This document shows, in pieces, positions 56,570 through 64,000 of a stretch of DNA of 64,000 nt (positions are counted from its first letter, which is position 1; each line of letters starts with the position of its first letter). Location of the stretch: contig CAMLJN010000004.1 of NCBI GenBank assembly GCA_946480445.1, forward strand, positions 62,001 to 126,000, written 5' to 3'. The stretch comes from an uncultured Buttiauxella sp. (GTDB taxonomy: Bacteria > Pseudomonadota > Gammaproteobacteria > Enterobacterales > Enterobacteriaceae). The notes below the pieces were generated by a model. The model did not search any database. It was not told the DNA's origin and saw nothing but the letters and a program-made list of their open reading frames with translations. A program made the position numbers and the translations under genes.

Positions 56570-58002
56570 GTCATTCGCAGCTTTATCCGGTCATTATGGC
56601 CGGGGGGAACGGCAGCCGTTTATGGCCCCTGTCCCGCGTGCTTTACCCGAAACAGTTCCTCTGCCTGAAAGGGGACCTGACGATGTTGCAGACCACCGTC
56701 AACCGTTTAAACGGCGTGGAGTGCGAAAGCCCGGTGGTGATCTGCAATGAAGAGCACCGTTTTATCGTGGCCGAACAGCTGCGCCAGCTTAATAAGCTAA
56801 CTGAGAATATTGTGCTCGAGCCTGCGGGTCGTAACACTGCGCCAGCAATAGCCCTGGCTGCACTGGCGGCCATGCGCAATCAGCCGCAGGAAGATCCGCT
56901 CATGCTGATCCTCGCCGCCGATCACATCATTGAGGATGAAGAGGCTTTCCGCGCCGCGGTACGTCACGCGCTGCCGTATGCCGAAGCGGGCAAGCTGGTC
57001 ACCTTCGGTATTGTCCCCGATCTGCCTGAAACCGGTTATGGCTACATTCGCCGCGGGCAACCTGAAGCGGCTGGCGTGGACGCGGTGGCATTTAGCGTCG
57101 CGCAGTTCGTTGAAAAACCCGATCTCACCACCGCCCAGGGCTACATTGCCAGCGGTGAATACTACTGGAACAGCGGCATGTTCCTGTTCCGCGCCGGGCG
57201 CTATCTGGAAGAGCTGGCTAAATTCCGCCCGGATATTTTGCAGGCCTGTGAAAAAGCGATGGCGGGCGTTGACCCGGATCTCGACTTTGTGCGCGTGGAT
57301 GAGGCGGCGTTTATGGCCTGTCCGGATGAATCTATCGACTATGCGGTCATGGAAAAAACGGCCGATGCGGTTGTGGTGCCGATGGACGCGGGCTGGAGCG
57401 ACGTGGGCTCCTGGTCCTCCCTGTGGGAAATCAGTACCAAGAGCAAGGAAGGGAATGTGCACCACGGGGATGTGATCAGCGTGGATTCTCAAAACAGCTA
57501 TATCTACGCTGAATCGGGTCTTGTCACCACCGTGGGCGTGAAAGATTTGATTGTGGTGCAGACCAAAGACGCGGTGCTGATCGCCGACCGCGACCATGTG
57601 CAGAGTGTGAAAAAGGTCGTCGAGCAGATCAAACACGATGGCCGCCACGAACATCACAATCACCGCGAAGTTTATCGCCCGTGGGGCAAATACGACTCTA
57701 TTGACGCCGGCGAACGTTACCAGGTGAAACGCATCACCGTGAAGCCGGGCGAAGGGCTTTCCCTCCAGATGCATCATCATCGCGCCGAGCACTGGATTGT
57801 GGTGGCCGGTACGGCAAAAGTGACCCTTGGCGATGAGGTCAGACTGCTGGGCGAAAACGAGTCCATCTACATTCCGCTGGGCGTGACGCACTGTCTGGAG
57901 AATCCCGGCAAAATCCCGCTCGACCTGATTGAAGTCCGTTCCGGCACTTACCTCGAAGAAGACGACGTGGTGCGCTTTAAAGACCGTTACGGTCGCATCT
58001 GA
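56566..58002 (+). CDS. manC: Mannose-1-phosphate guanylyltransferase
   Basis: A 478-residue two-domain enzyme (E. coli CpsB/ManC 478). The N-terminal nucleotidyltransferase has [18 protein letters not shown] near 11-28 and [14 protein letters not shown] near 178. The C-terminal cupin has [20 protein letters not shown] near 375 and [20 protein letters not shown] near 400. It makes GDP-mannose from GTP and mannose 1-phosphate for Gmd. Followed by manB after 75 bases. Confidence 0.97.
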   Translation: MSHSQLYPVIMAGGNGSRLWPLSRVLYPKQFLCLKGDLTMLQTTVNRLNGVECESPVVICNEEHRFIVAEQLRQLNKLTENIVLEPAGRNTAPAIALAALAAMRNQPQEDPLMLILAADHIIEDEEAFRAAVRHALPYAEAGKLVTFGIVPDLPETGYGYIRRGQPEAAGVDAVAFSVAQFVEKPDLTTAQGYIASGEYYWNSGMFLFRAGRYLEELAKFRPDILQACEKAMAGVDPDLDFVRVDEAAFMACPDESIDYAVMEKTADAVVVPMDAGWSDVGSWSSLWEISTKSKEGNVHHGDVISVDSQNSYIYAESGLVTTVGVKDLIVVQTKDAVLIADRDHVQSVKKVVEQIKHDGRHEHHNHREVYRPWGKYDSIDAGERYQVKRITVKPGEGLSLQMHHHRAEHWIVVAGTAKVTLGDEVRLLGENESIYIPLGVTHCLENPGKIPLDLIEVRSGTYLEEDDVVRFKDRYGRI

Positions 58003-58077
58003 CGCATAAGAATTCACCATTCCCCGCATGCCCTGCGCCTGCGGGTGGGGCAACTGTTGCCTGAAGAAGGGAAAACG

Positions 58078-59448
58078 ATGAGCAAACTGACCTGTTTTAA
58101 AGCCTATGACATCCGCGGCAAGCTGGGCGAAGAGCTGAACGAAGACATTGCCTGGCGCATTGGCCGGGCCTATGGCGAATACCTGAAGCCGAAAACTATC
58201 GTGCTCGGCGGCGATGTCCGCCTGACCAGTGAACCCCTGAAGCTGGCGCTGGCGCGTGGATTACAGGATGCGGGCGTGGAGGTGCTGGATATCGGCCTTT
58301 CCGGCACGGAAGAAATCTACTTTGCCACCTGGCACCTCGGCGTGGACGGCGGCATTGAAGTGACGGCCAGCCATAACCCGATGGACTACAACGGCATGAA
58401 GCTGGTGCGTCAGGGCGCGCGCCCAATCAGCGGCGATACCGGCCTGCGCGACGTGCAGCGTCTGGCCGAAGCCAATGATTTTCCGCCGGTCGACGGGGCA
58501 ACACGCGGCAGCTATCGGCAGATTTCCGTGGTTGAAGCTTATATCGACCACCTGTTCTCCTACATCAACGTCAGCAATATCAAACCGCTGAAGCTGGTGA
58601 TTAACTCCGGTAACGGTGCCGCAGGCCCGATTGTTGATGCCATCGAAGCGCGCTTTAACGCGCTGAATGTGCCGCTGACCTTTATCAAGGTGCATAACAC
58701 GCCGGATGGCCATTTCCCGAACGGTATTCCTAACCCGCTGCTGCCTGAATGCCGGGACGATACCCGCAACGCGGTGATTGAGCACGGTGCGGATATGGGC
58801 ATTGCGTTTGACGGCGACTTCGACCGCTGCTTCCTGTTCGATGAGAAAGGGCAGTTTATCGAAGGCTATTACATCGTGGGCCTGCTGGCGGCGGCGTTCC
58901 TGGAAAAACAGCCGGGGGCGAAAATCATTCACGACCCGCGTCTGAGCTGGAACACCGTCGATATCGTTGAGCGTGCGGGCGGGACGCCGGTGATGTCGAA
59001 GACCGGGCACGCGTTTATCAAAGAACGTATGCGTGAAGAAGATGCGATTTACGGCGGCGAGATGAGCGCCCACCACTACTTCCGTGACTTTGCCTACTGC
59101 GACAGCGGGATGATCCCCTGGCTGCTGGTCACGGAGCTGCTGTGCCTGAAAGGAAAAACGCTGGGAGAGCTGGTCCGGGACCGCATGGCGGCGTGGCCGG
59201 CAAGCGGGGAGATCAACAGCAAGCTTGCGGATCCACAGGTGGCGATTGAGCGGGTGCATCAGCACTTTGCCCCTCATGCGGAGGAAATCGACAACACGGA
59301 TGGGGTGAGCATGGCCTTTGGCGACTGGCGCTTCAATCTGCGCTCCTCGAACACTGAGCCGGTGGTGCGCCTGAACGTCGAGTCACGCAGCAATGAGCCG
59401 CTGATGCAGGCGCGAACGCAGGAAATTATGGCGCTGTTGAATCAGTAA
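58078..59448 (+). CDS. manB: Phosphomannomutase
   Basis: A 456-residue alpha-D-phosphohexomutase (E. coli CpsG/ManB 456) converting mannose 6-phosphate to mannose 1-phosphate. The start [20 protein letters not shown] fits the family; the frame opens 11 codons earlier without similarity. The phosphoserine loop is [15 protein letters not shown] near 96, the metal site [15 protein letters not shown] near 243, the sugar-binding loop [14 protein letters not shown] near 325 and the phosphate-binding [14 protein letters not shown] near 422. Confidence 0.97.
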   Translation: MSKLTCFKAYDIRGKLGEELNEDIAWRIGRAYGEYLKPKTIVLGGDVRLTSEPLKLALARGLQDAGVEVLDIGLSGTEEIYFATWHLGVDGGIEVTASHNPMDYNGMKLVRQGARPISGDTGLRDVQRLAEANDFPPVDGATRGSYRQISVVEAYIDHLFSYINVSNIKPLKLVINSGNGAAGPIVDAIEARFNALNVPLTFIKVHNTPDGHFPNGIPNPLLPECRDDTRNAVIEHGADMGIAFDGDFDRCFLFDEKGQFIEGYYIVGLLAAAFLEKQPGAKIIHDPRLSWNTVDIVERAGGTPVMSKTGHAFIKERMREEDAIYGGEMSAHHYFRDFAYCDSGMIPWLLVTELLCLKGKTLGELVRDRMAAWPASGEINSKLADPQVAIERVHQHFAPHAEEIDNTDGVSMAFGDWRFNLRSSNTEPVVRLNVESRSNEPLMQARTQEIMALLNQ

Positions 59449-59605
59449 TTTCCGGGTAGAGGATCGGGATCGTCTGGCTTTTGTCGGGTCGATAAACGAA
59501 CTGTCAGCCATCGCGCTGTGGCCTCCGGGCATGGCGGATGGCGCAGGTTTATCTCCAGCAAGGGCAGGAAAGGGAACCCGTCACCCTTTGAAGAAAGGTA
59601 AAACG

Positions 59606-61000
59606 ATGACAAATCTAAAAAAGCGCGAGCTGCCAAAAACGAACGCATCGTTAATCTCTATGGTGCAACGTTTCTCAGACATCACCATCATGTTTATCGG
59701 GTTATGGGTGGTCTGTAAGGTCAACGCGTTGCCGTTTCTGTATATGCATCTGCTGATGGCGCTGGTGACCCTTGTGGTCTTCCAGATGATTGGCGGTATG
59801 ACAGATTTTTACCGCTCATGGCGCGGGGTGAAAATAGCCAGTGAGCTGTTTTTACTGTTGCGGAACTGGACGCTGAGCGTGATTTTTAGCGCCGGTCTGC
59901 TCGCTTTTAACTCCGATTTTGACGGATCGTTCTGGGTTTACTTTGCCTGGTATGTGTTAACCAGCTTTGGCATGGTGGTCTGCCGTTCGTTGATCCGTTT
60001 CAGCGCGGGCATGCTGCGTAATATGGGCTACAACAAGCGACGTATCGCAATCGCCGGTTCACTGCCTGTGGGACGCCAGCTCGCCAACAGCTTCCGCAAT
60101 GAACCCTGGCTCGGTTTTGAGGTGATCGGCGTTTACGACGACACACCGCCCGCCTGCGAATCTGACGACTACGCCGGGAGCTTCGCAGAACTGGTGGAAG
60201 AAGCGCGTTCCGGCCGTATTGATAACGTTTATATCGCGATGGCCATGAGCGAAGAAGCCTGCATTAAAAAGCTGGTGCGCGAGCTGACGGATACGACCTG
60301 CTCGGTGATGCTTATTCCCGATGTCTTCACTTTTAATATTCTTAACGCCCGTACCGAAGAGGTAAACGGTGTCCCTGTGGTGCCGCTTTTTGATACGCCA
60401 TTAAACGGCATTAACCGTGTACTGAAGCGGCTGGAGGACATCGTCCTTGCCTCGCTGATCCTGCTGCTGATTTCCCCTGTCTTACTGTGTATTAGCCTTG
60501 CGGTAAAAGTGACTTCCCCCGGGCCGGTTATCTTCCGCCAGACCCGCTACGGCATGGACGGCAAGCCTATTAAGGTCTGGAAATTCCGTTCCATGCGGGT
60601 GATGGAGAACGACGCGGTGGTGATTCAGGCCACCAAAGGGGATAAGCGCGTGACGCCGGTCGGCAATTTCCTGCGCCGCACCTCGCTTGACGAACTCCCG
60701 CAGTTCATCAATGTGCTGCTCGGCGGTATGTCGATCGTCGGCCCGCGTCCTCACGCCGTAGCCCACAACGAGCAGTACAGGTCGCTGATTGAAGGTTACA
60801 TGCTGCGCCATAAGGTGAAGCCGGGCATTACGGGCTGGGCGCAGATCAACGGCTGGCGCGGGGAAACGGACACGCTTGAGAAGATGGAGAAGCGCGTGGA
60901 GTTTGACCTGGAATATATTCGCGAATGGAGCCTGTGGTTCGACATCAAAATTGTCTTCCTGACCATTTTCAAAGGCTTTGTTCATAAAGCCGCGTACTGA
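59606..61000 (+). CDS. wcaJ: WcaJ, undecaprenyl-phosphate glucose phosphotransferase
   Basis: A 464-residue polyisoprenyl-phosphate hexose-1-phosphate transferase (E. coli 464) that starts the repeat unit on the lipid carrier. ATG 59606 after AAAGGTAAAACG is chosen ([20 protein letters not shown]). Four N-terminal helices (about 20-140), a Rossmann-like CoA-binding-type domain, and a re-entrant helix ([20 protein letters not shown] near 275) are followed by the catalytic domain with VWKFRSMRV near 325, [20 protein letters not shown] near 352 and GPRPHA near 374. The catalytic Asp-Glu pair is in TSLDELPQ. Confidence 0.96.
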   Translation: MTNLKKRELPKTNASLISMVQRFSDITIMFIGLWVVCKVNALPFLYMHLLMALVTLVVFQMIGGMTDFYRSWRGVKIASELFLLLRNWTLSVIFSAGLLAFNSDFDGSFWVYFAWYVLTSFGMVVCRSLIRFSAGMLRNMGYNKRRIAIAGSLPVGRQLANSFRNEPWLGFEVIGVYDDTPPACESDDYAGSFAELVEEARSGRIDNVYIAMAMSEEACIKKLVRELTDTTCSVMLIPDVFTFNILNARTEEVNGVPVVPLFDTPLNGINRVLKRLEDIVLASLILLLISPVLLCISLAVKVTSPGPVIFRQTRYGMDGKPIKVWKFRSMRVMENDAVVIQATKGDKRVTPVGNFLRRTSLDELPQFINVLLGGMSIVGPRPHAVAHNEQYRSLIEGYMLRHKVKPGITGWAQINGWRGETDTLEKMEKRVEFDLEYIREWSLWFDIKIVFLTIFKGFVHKAAY

Positions 61001-61011
61001 GTGAGCCTGTA

Positions 61012-62490
61012 ATGAGTCTGAGAGAGAAAACCATCAGCGGCGCCAAGTGGTCAGCCATCGCCACGGTCATTATTATCGGCCTCGGGCTGGCGCAGATGAC
61101 CTTGCTGGCGCGTATTGTCAACAATACCGAGTTTGGGTTGTTAACCGTTTCGCTGGTGATCATTGCGCTGGCGGATACGCTGTCTGATTTTGGTATCGCC
61201 AACTCTATTATTCAGCGTAAAGAGATAAGCCATCTGGAGCTGACAACGTTGTACTGGCTGAACGTGGGGCTGGGCCTCACGGTATTTGCCGTGGTGTTTT
61301 CACTGAGTGGTTTTATCGCCGGCGTGCTGCATACGCCTGCGCTGTCGCCGCTGATTAAAACGCTGTCGTTTGCTTTTATTATTATTCCCCACGGCCAGCA
61401 GTTCCGCGCCCTGATGCAAAAGGAGCTGGAGTTCTCAAAAATTGGTTCGATCGAGACGGTTTCCGTGCTGGTGGGCTTTACGGTAACGGTTAGCGCCGCG
61501 ATGTACTATCCGTTTGCCCTGACTGCCATCATCGGTTATCTGGTCAATACCGCAGTGCGTACCTCGTTGTTTAGCTTCTTCGGGCGAAAAATTTACCGTC
61601 CGGGCTTCCATTTCTCACTCCGCTCCGTGGGTGCCAACCTGAAGTTTGGCGCCTGGCTTACGGCCGACAGCATCATCAATTATGTGAATACCAACCTCTC
61701 AACGCTGGTGCTGGCGCGTATTCTCGGCGCGGGCGTGGCGGGGGGATATAACCTCGCTTATAACGTGGCGGTGGTGCCACCGATGAAGCTTAATCCGATT
61801 ATCACCCGCGTTCTCTTCCCGGCGTTTGCGAAAATTCAGGACGATACCGACAAACTGCGGGTGAACTTCTACAAGCTGCTGTCTATCGTCGGCATTATTA
61901 ACTTCCCGGCGCTGCTTGGCCTGCTGGTGATCTCGGATAACTTCGTGCCGCTGGTATTCGGCGAAAAGTGGACGTTTATCACGCCGATTCTGCAACTGCT
62001 GTGCATCGTTGGCCTGCTGCGCGCGATCGGCAATCCGATAGGGTCGCTGCTGATGGCGAAAGCGCGGGTGGATATCAGCTTCAAATTCAACATCTTTAAA
62101 ACCTGTCTGTTTATTCCGGCGATTATCCTCGGCGGCCATCTTGCGGGTGCGCTGGGCGTGACGCTTGGCTTTCTGATCGTACAGGTACTGAACACGGTGC
62201 TGAGCTATTTCGTGATGATTAAACCGGTGCTGGGTTCCAGCTACCGTGAATACATGATGAGTCTGTGGCTGCCGTTCTATCTTTCTCTTCCAACGCTTGT
62301 GGTCAGTGCCGCGCTTGGCGTGCTCCTGAAGGGGCATTTGTCTCTTGCGCTGCTGACCGGCGTGCAGATTGCCGGGGGGGCATTTGCCTTAATCATCATG
62401 CTGGCGCTCTCCCGCAATGCCCTGGTGGTGGAAATGAAACGCCAGTTTTGTCGCAACGATCGTTTAAAAGCGCTGCTTCGCGCCAGCTAA
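61012..62490 (+). CDS. wzxC: WzxC, colanic acid flippase
   Basis: A 492-residue MOP-superfamily lipid-linked oligosaccharide flippase (E. coli 492) with about 12-14 membrane helices. The start MSLREKTISGAKWSAIATVI gives the typical basic-amphipathic N terminus. Conserved polar spots such as TLLARIVNNTEFGLLTV near 29 and FGAWLTADSIINYVNTNLST near 212 lie in helices. It moves the undecaprenyl-linked repeat unit to the periplasmic side for WcaD. It begins 11 bases after wcaJ. Confidence 0.95.
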   Translation: MSLREKTISGAKWSAIATVIIIGLGLAQMTLLARIVNNTEFGLLTVSLVIIALADTLSDFGIANSIIQRKEISHLELTTLYWLNVGLGLTVFAVVFSLSGFIAGVLHTPALSPLIKTLSFAFIIIPHGQQFRALMQKELEFSKIGSIETVSVLVGFTVTVSAAMYYPFALTAIIGYLVNTAVRTSLFSFFGRKIYRPGFHFSLRSVGANLKFGAWLTADSIINYVNTNLSTLVLARILGAGVAGGYNLAYNVAVVPPMKLNPIITRVLFPAFAKIQDDTDKLRVNFYKLLSIVGIINFPALLGLLVISDNFVPLVFGEKWTFITPILQLLCIVGLLRAIGNPIGSLLMAKARVDISFKFNIFKTCLFIPAIILGGHLAGALGVTLGFLIVQVLNTVLSYFVMIKPVLGSSYREYMMSLWLPFYLSLPTLVVSAALGVLLKGHLSLALLTGVQIAGGAFALIIMLALSRNALVVEMKRQFCRNDRLKALLRAS

Positions 62491-62514
62491 GAACCCCAAA
62501 GAGGTCCTGACACT

Positions 62515-63795
62515 ATGAAATTATTGATTCTTGGCAACCATACCTGCGGTAACCGCGGCGACAGCGCCATCCTGCGCGGGTTGATTGATGCCATCACCAC
62601 CGTGGACAAAAGCGTACAGGTTGACGTGATGAGCCGCTATCCGGTGAGCTCGGCCTGGCTGCTGGGCCGCCCGGTTCTCGGCGACAGCCTTTACAGACAG
62701 ATGAAACAGCATAAAAACGCCGTAGGGCTTATGGGCCGGGTGAAGAAGGTGCTGCGTCGTAAATATCAGCACAAGGTTTTAATGGCGAAGGCGACCGACA
62801 GCGGACGTCTGCGCAATATTGCCATCCCGCAGGGTTTTATCGACTTTGTGAAGTCATTGCAAAAGTATGATGCGATCGTTCAGGTGGGCGGCTCCTTTTT
62901 TGTCGACCTGTACGGTGTCTCCCAGTTTGAGCATGCCTTGTGCAGCTTTATGGCGAAAAAGCCGGTGTACATGATTGGCCACAGCGTGGGCCCATTCCAG
63001 AATCCGCAGTTTAACCAGCTGGCCAGCTACGCGTTTGGGCATGCGAACGCCCTGATTCTGCGCGAATCCGTCAGTCTTGATCTGATGAAGCAAAGCAACA
63101 TTGACACCAGCAAAGTAGAGCAGGGCGTGGATACCGCCTGGCTTGTGGATCATCACAATGAGACTTTTGTGCCGGGCTACGCGGTGCAGCACTGGCTGGA
63201 TACCATTAAACGCAAGAAAACGGTCGCTATTACGCTGCGTGAACTGGCACCCTTTGATAAACGCCTCGGCACGACACAGAAGGCCTACGAACAGGCTTTT
63301 GCCGCCGTGGTGAACCGCGTAATAGAACAGGGTTATCAGGTGCTGGCGCTGTCTACCTGTACAGGGATCGACAGCTATAACAAAGACGACCGCATGGTGG
63401 CGCTGAACCTGCGCCAGTATGTGAACGATCCCGACCAGTACCATGTGGTGATGGACGAGCTTAACGACCTGGAGATGGGCAAAATCCTCGGTGAGTGCGA
63501 GCTAACCGTAGGCACGCGCCTGCATTCAGCCATCATCTCCATGAACTTCGGCACCCCCGCCATCGCCATCAACTATGAGCACAAATCGGCGGGCATTATG
63601 CAGCAGCTGGGTATGCCGGAAATGGCAATAGACATTCGTCAGCTTCTCGATGGGTCCTTGCAGGGCGTAGTGGGTGATGTGTTGGGGCAGCTGCCCGCTA
63701 TCAAAGAACGTCTTGTTCACGCCGTGCGCGCTGAACGCGAAACCGGCCTGCGCATGGTCGAGTCCGTACTAAACCGCGTAAAGGGGGGCAAATGA
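62515..63795 (+). CDS. wcaK: WcaK, colanic acid pyruvyl transferase
   Basis: A 426-residue polysaccharide pyruvyl transferase-family protein (E. coli 426). LLILGNHTCGNRGDSAILRG at the N terminus is the family start; VQVGGSFFVDLYG near 123, MIGHSVGPFQNPQF near 154 and VGTRLHSAIISMNFGTPAIA near 330 are the other blocks. It should add the pyruvate ketal to the terminal galactose of the repeat unit. It overlaps wcaL by 4 bases. Confidence 0.95.
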   Translation: MKLLILGNHTCGNRGDSAILRGLIDAITTVDKSVQVDVMSRYPVSSAWLLGRPVLGDSLYRQMKQHKNAVGLMGRVKKVLRRKYQHKVLMAKATDSGRLRNIAIPQGFIDFVKSLQKYDAIVQVGGSFFVDLYGVSQFEHALCSFMAKKPVYMIGHSVGPFQNPQFNQLASYAFGHANALILRESVSLDLMKQSNIDTSKVEQGVDTAWLVDHHNETFVPGYAVQHWLDTIKRKKTVAITLRELAPFDKRLGTTQKAYEQAFAAVVNRVIEQGYQVLALSTCTGIDSYNKDDRMVALNLRQYVNDPDQYHVVMDELNDLEMGKILGECELTVGTRLHSAIISMNFGTPAIAINYEHKSAGIMQQLGMPEMAIDIRQLLDGSLQGVVGDVLGQLPAIKERLVHAVRAERETGLRMVESVLNRVKGGK

Positions 63796-64000
63796 AGGTT
63801 GGTTTTTTCCTGCTGAAGTTTCCGGTCGCCTCTGAAACATTCGTGCTCAATCAGATTGTTGCGTTTATTGATATGGGCTATGAGGTTGAAATCGTCGCGA
63901 TTCACAAAGGTGATTTGACCAATACGCATGCGGCCTTTACTGACTATAACCTTGCCGCCAAAACGACGTGGCTGATGGATGAGCCAGCAGGGAAAGTGGC
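63792..64000 (+). CDS. wcaL: WcaL, colanic acid glycosyltransferase, 5' part
   Basis: The first 69 complete codons are visible (MKVGFFLLKFPVASETFVLN, then a VEIVAIHKGDLT block) and the gene runs off the window. The sequence and the place after wcaK match the GT4 enzyme WcaL, 406 residues in E. coli. ATG 63792 overlaps the wcaK stop. Confidence 0.92.
   Translation, partial: MKVGFFLLKFPVASETFVLNQIVAFIDMGYEVEIVAIHKGDLTNTHAAFTDYNLAAKTTWLMDEPAGKV

Overview
The window is chromosomal DNA of a member of the Enterobacteriaceae outside Escherichia; the genus cannot be fixed from sequence alone. The backbone follows the E. coli 46-47 min order, with family-typical protein lengths for btsR-yehS, thiMD, fbaB, yegS, cyaR-yegQ, baeRS-mdtDCBA, yegD/alkA, dgcE, udk-dcd-asmA and the colanic acid operon. 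It is interrupted by A/T-rich accessory DNA.

Layout. 1-7.5 kb: end of the pyruvate-sensing regulator btsR, yehS, an unusual membrane protein, a short CstA-family transporter, a small exported protein and a DUF3772/MscS channel. 8-9.4 kb: a solitary A/T-rich tyrosine phosphatase resembling type III effectors of the YopH/SptP kind. 9.5-11.2 kb: TPP riboswitch and thiMD. 11.3-13.3 kb: an insertion with a DUF4225 protein and a convergent small membrane protein, bounded on the right by a scar in which a foreign-looking fbaB fragment is fused to a damaged thiD 3' copy. 13.4-15.4 kb: fbaB and yegS. 15.5-20.2 kb: a decayed P2-like prophage in the 3' terminator of the sRNA gene cyaR. It keeps att repeats, an integrase tail, a cos-like site, a portal fragment and an ogr gene, plus an RNase A-like toxin with its CdiI-type immunity gene and a second effector-like gene with a Cys-His-Asp set.

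20.1-33.1 kb: cyaR, yegQ (trhP), a small unknown gene, then baeR, baeS, mdtD, mdtC, mdtB and mdtA on the minus strand, forming one tightly overlapped envelope-stress/drug-efflux operon. 33.7-39.3 kb: yegD and alkA (divergent), then dgcE, which carries a single in-frame amber codon and is probably a pseudogene. 39.7-43 kb: udk, dcd, asmA. 43.0-64 kb: a 0.7-kb leader with JUMPstart/ops and possible RcsAB boxes, then wza-wzb-wzc-wcaABCDEF-gmd-fcl-gmm-wcaI-manC-manB-wcaJ-wzxC-wcaK-wcaL (cut by the window end). Together these make GDP-fucose and assemble, modify, polymerise and export colanic acid.

The most interesting material is accessory. The DUF4225 protein and the prophage toxin appear to share the same glycine-rich hydrophobic front half with different C-terminal ends, suggesting one delivery module carrying different payloads. 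Two solitary effector-like genes sit at different places with no secretion apparatus in view. Assignments rest on reading the sequence and on remembered family features; no database search was run.
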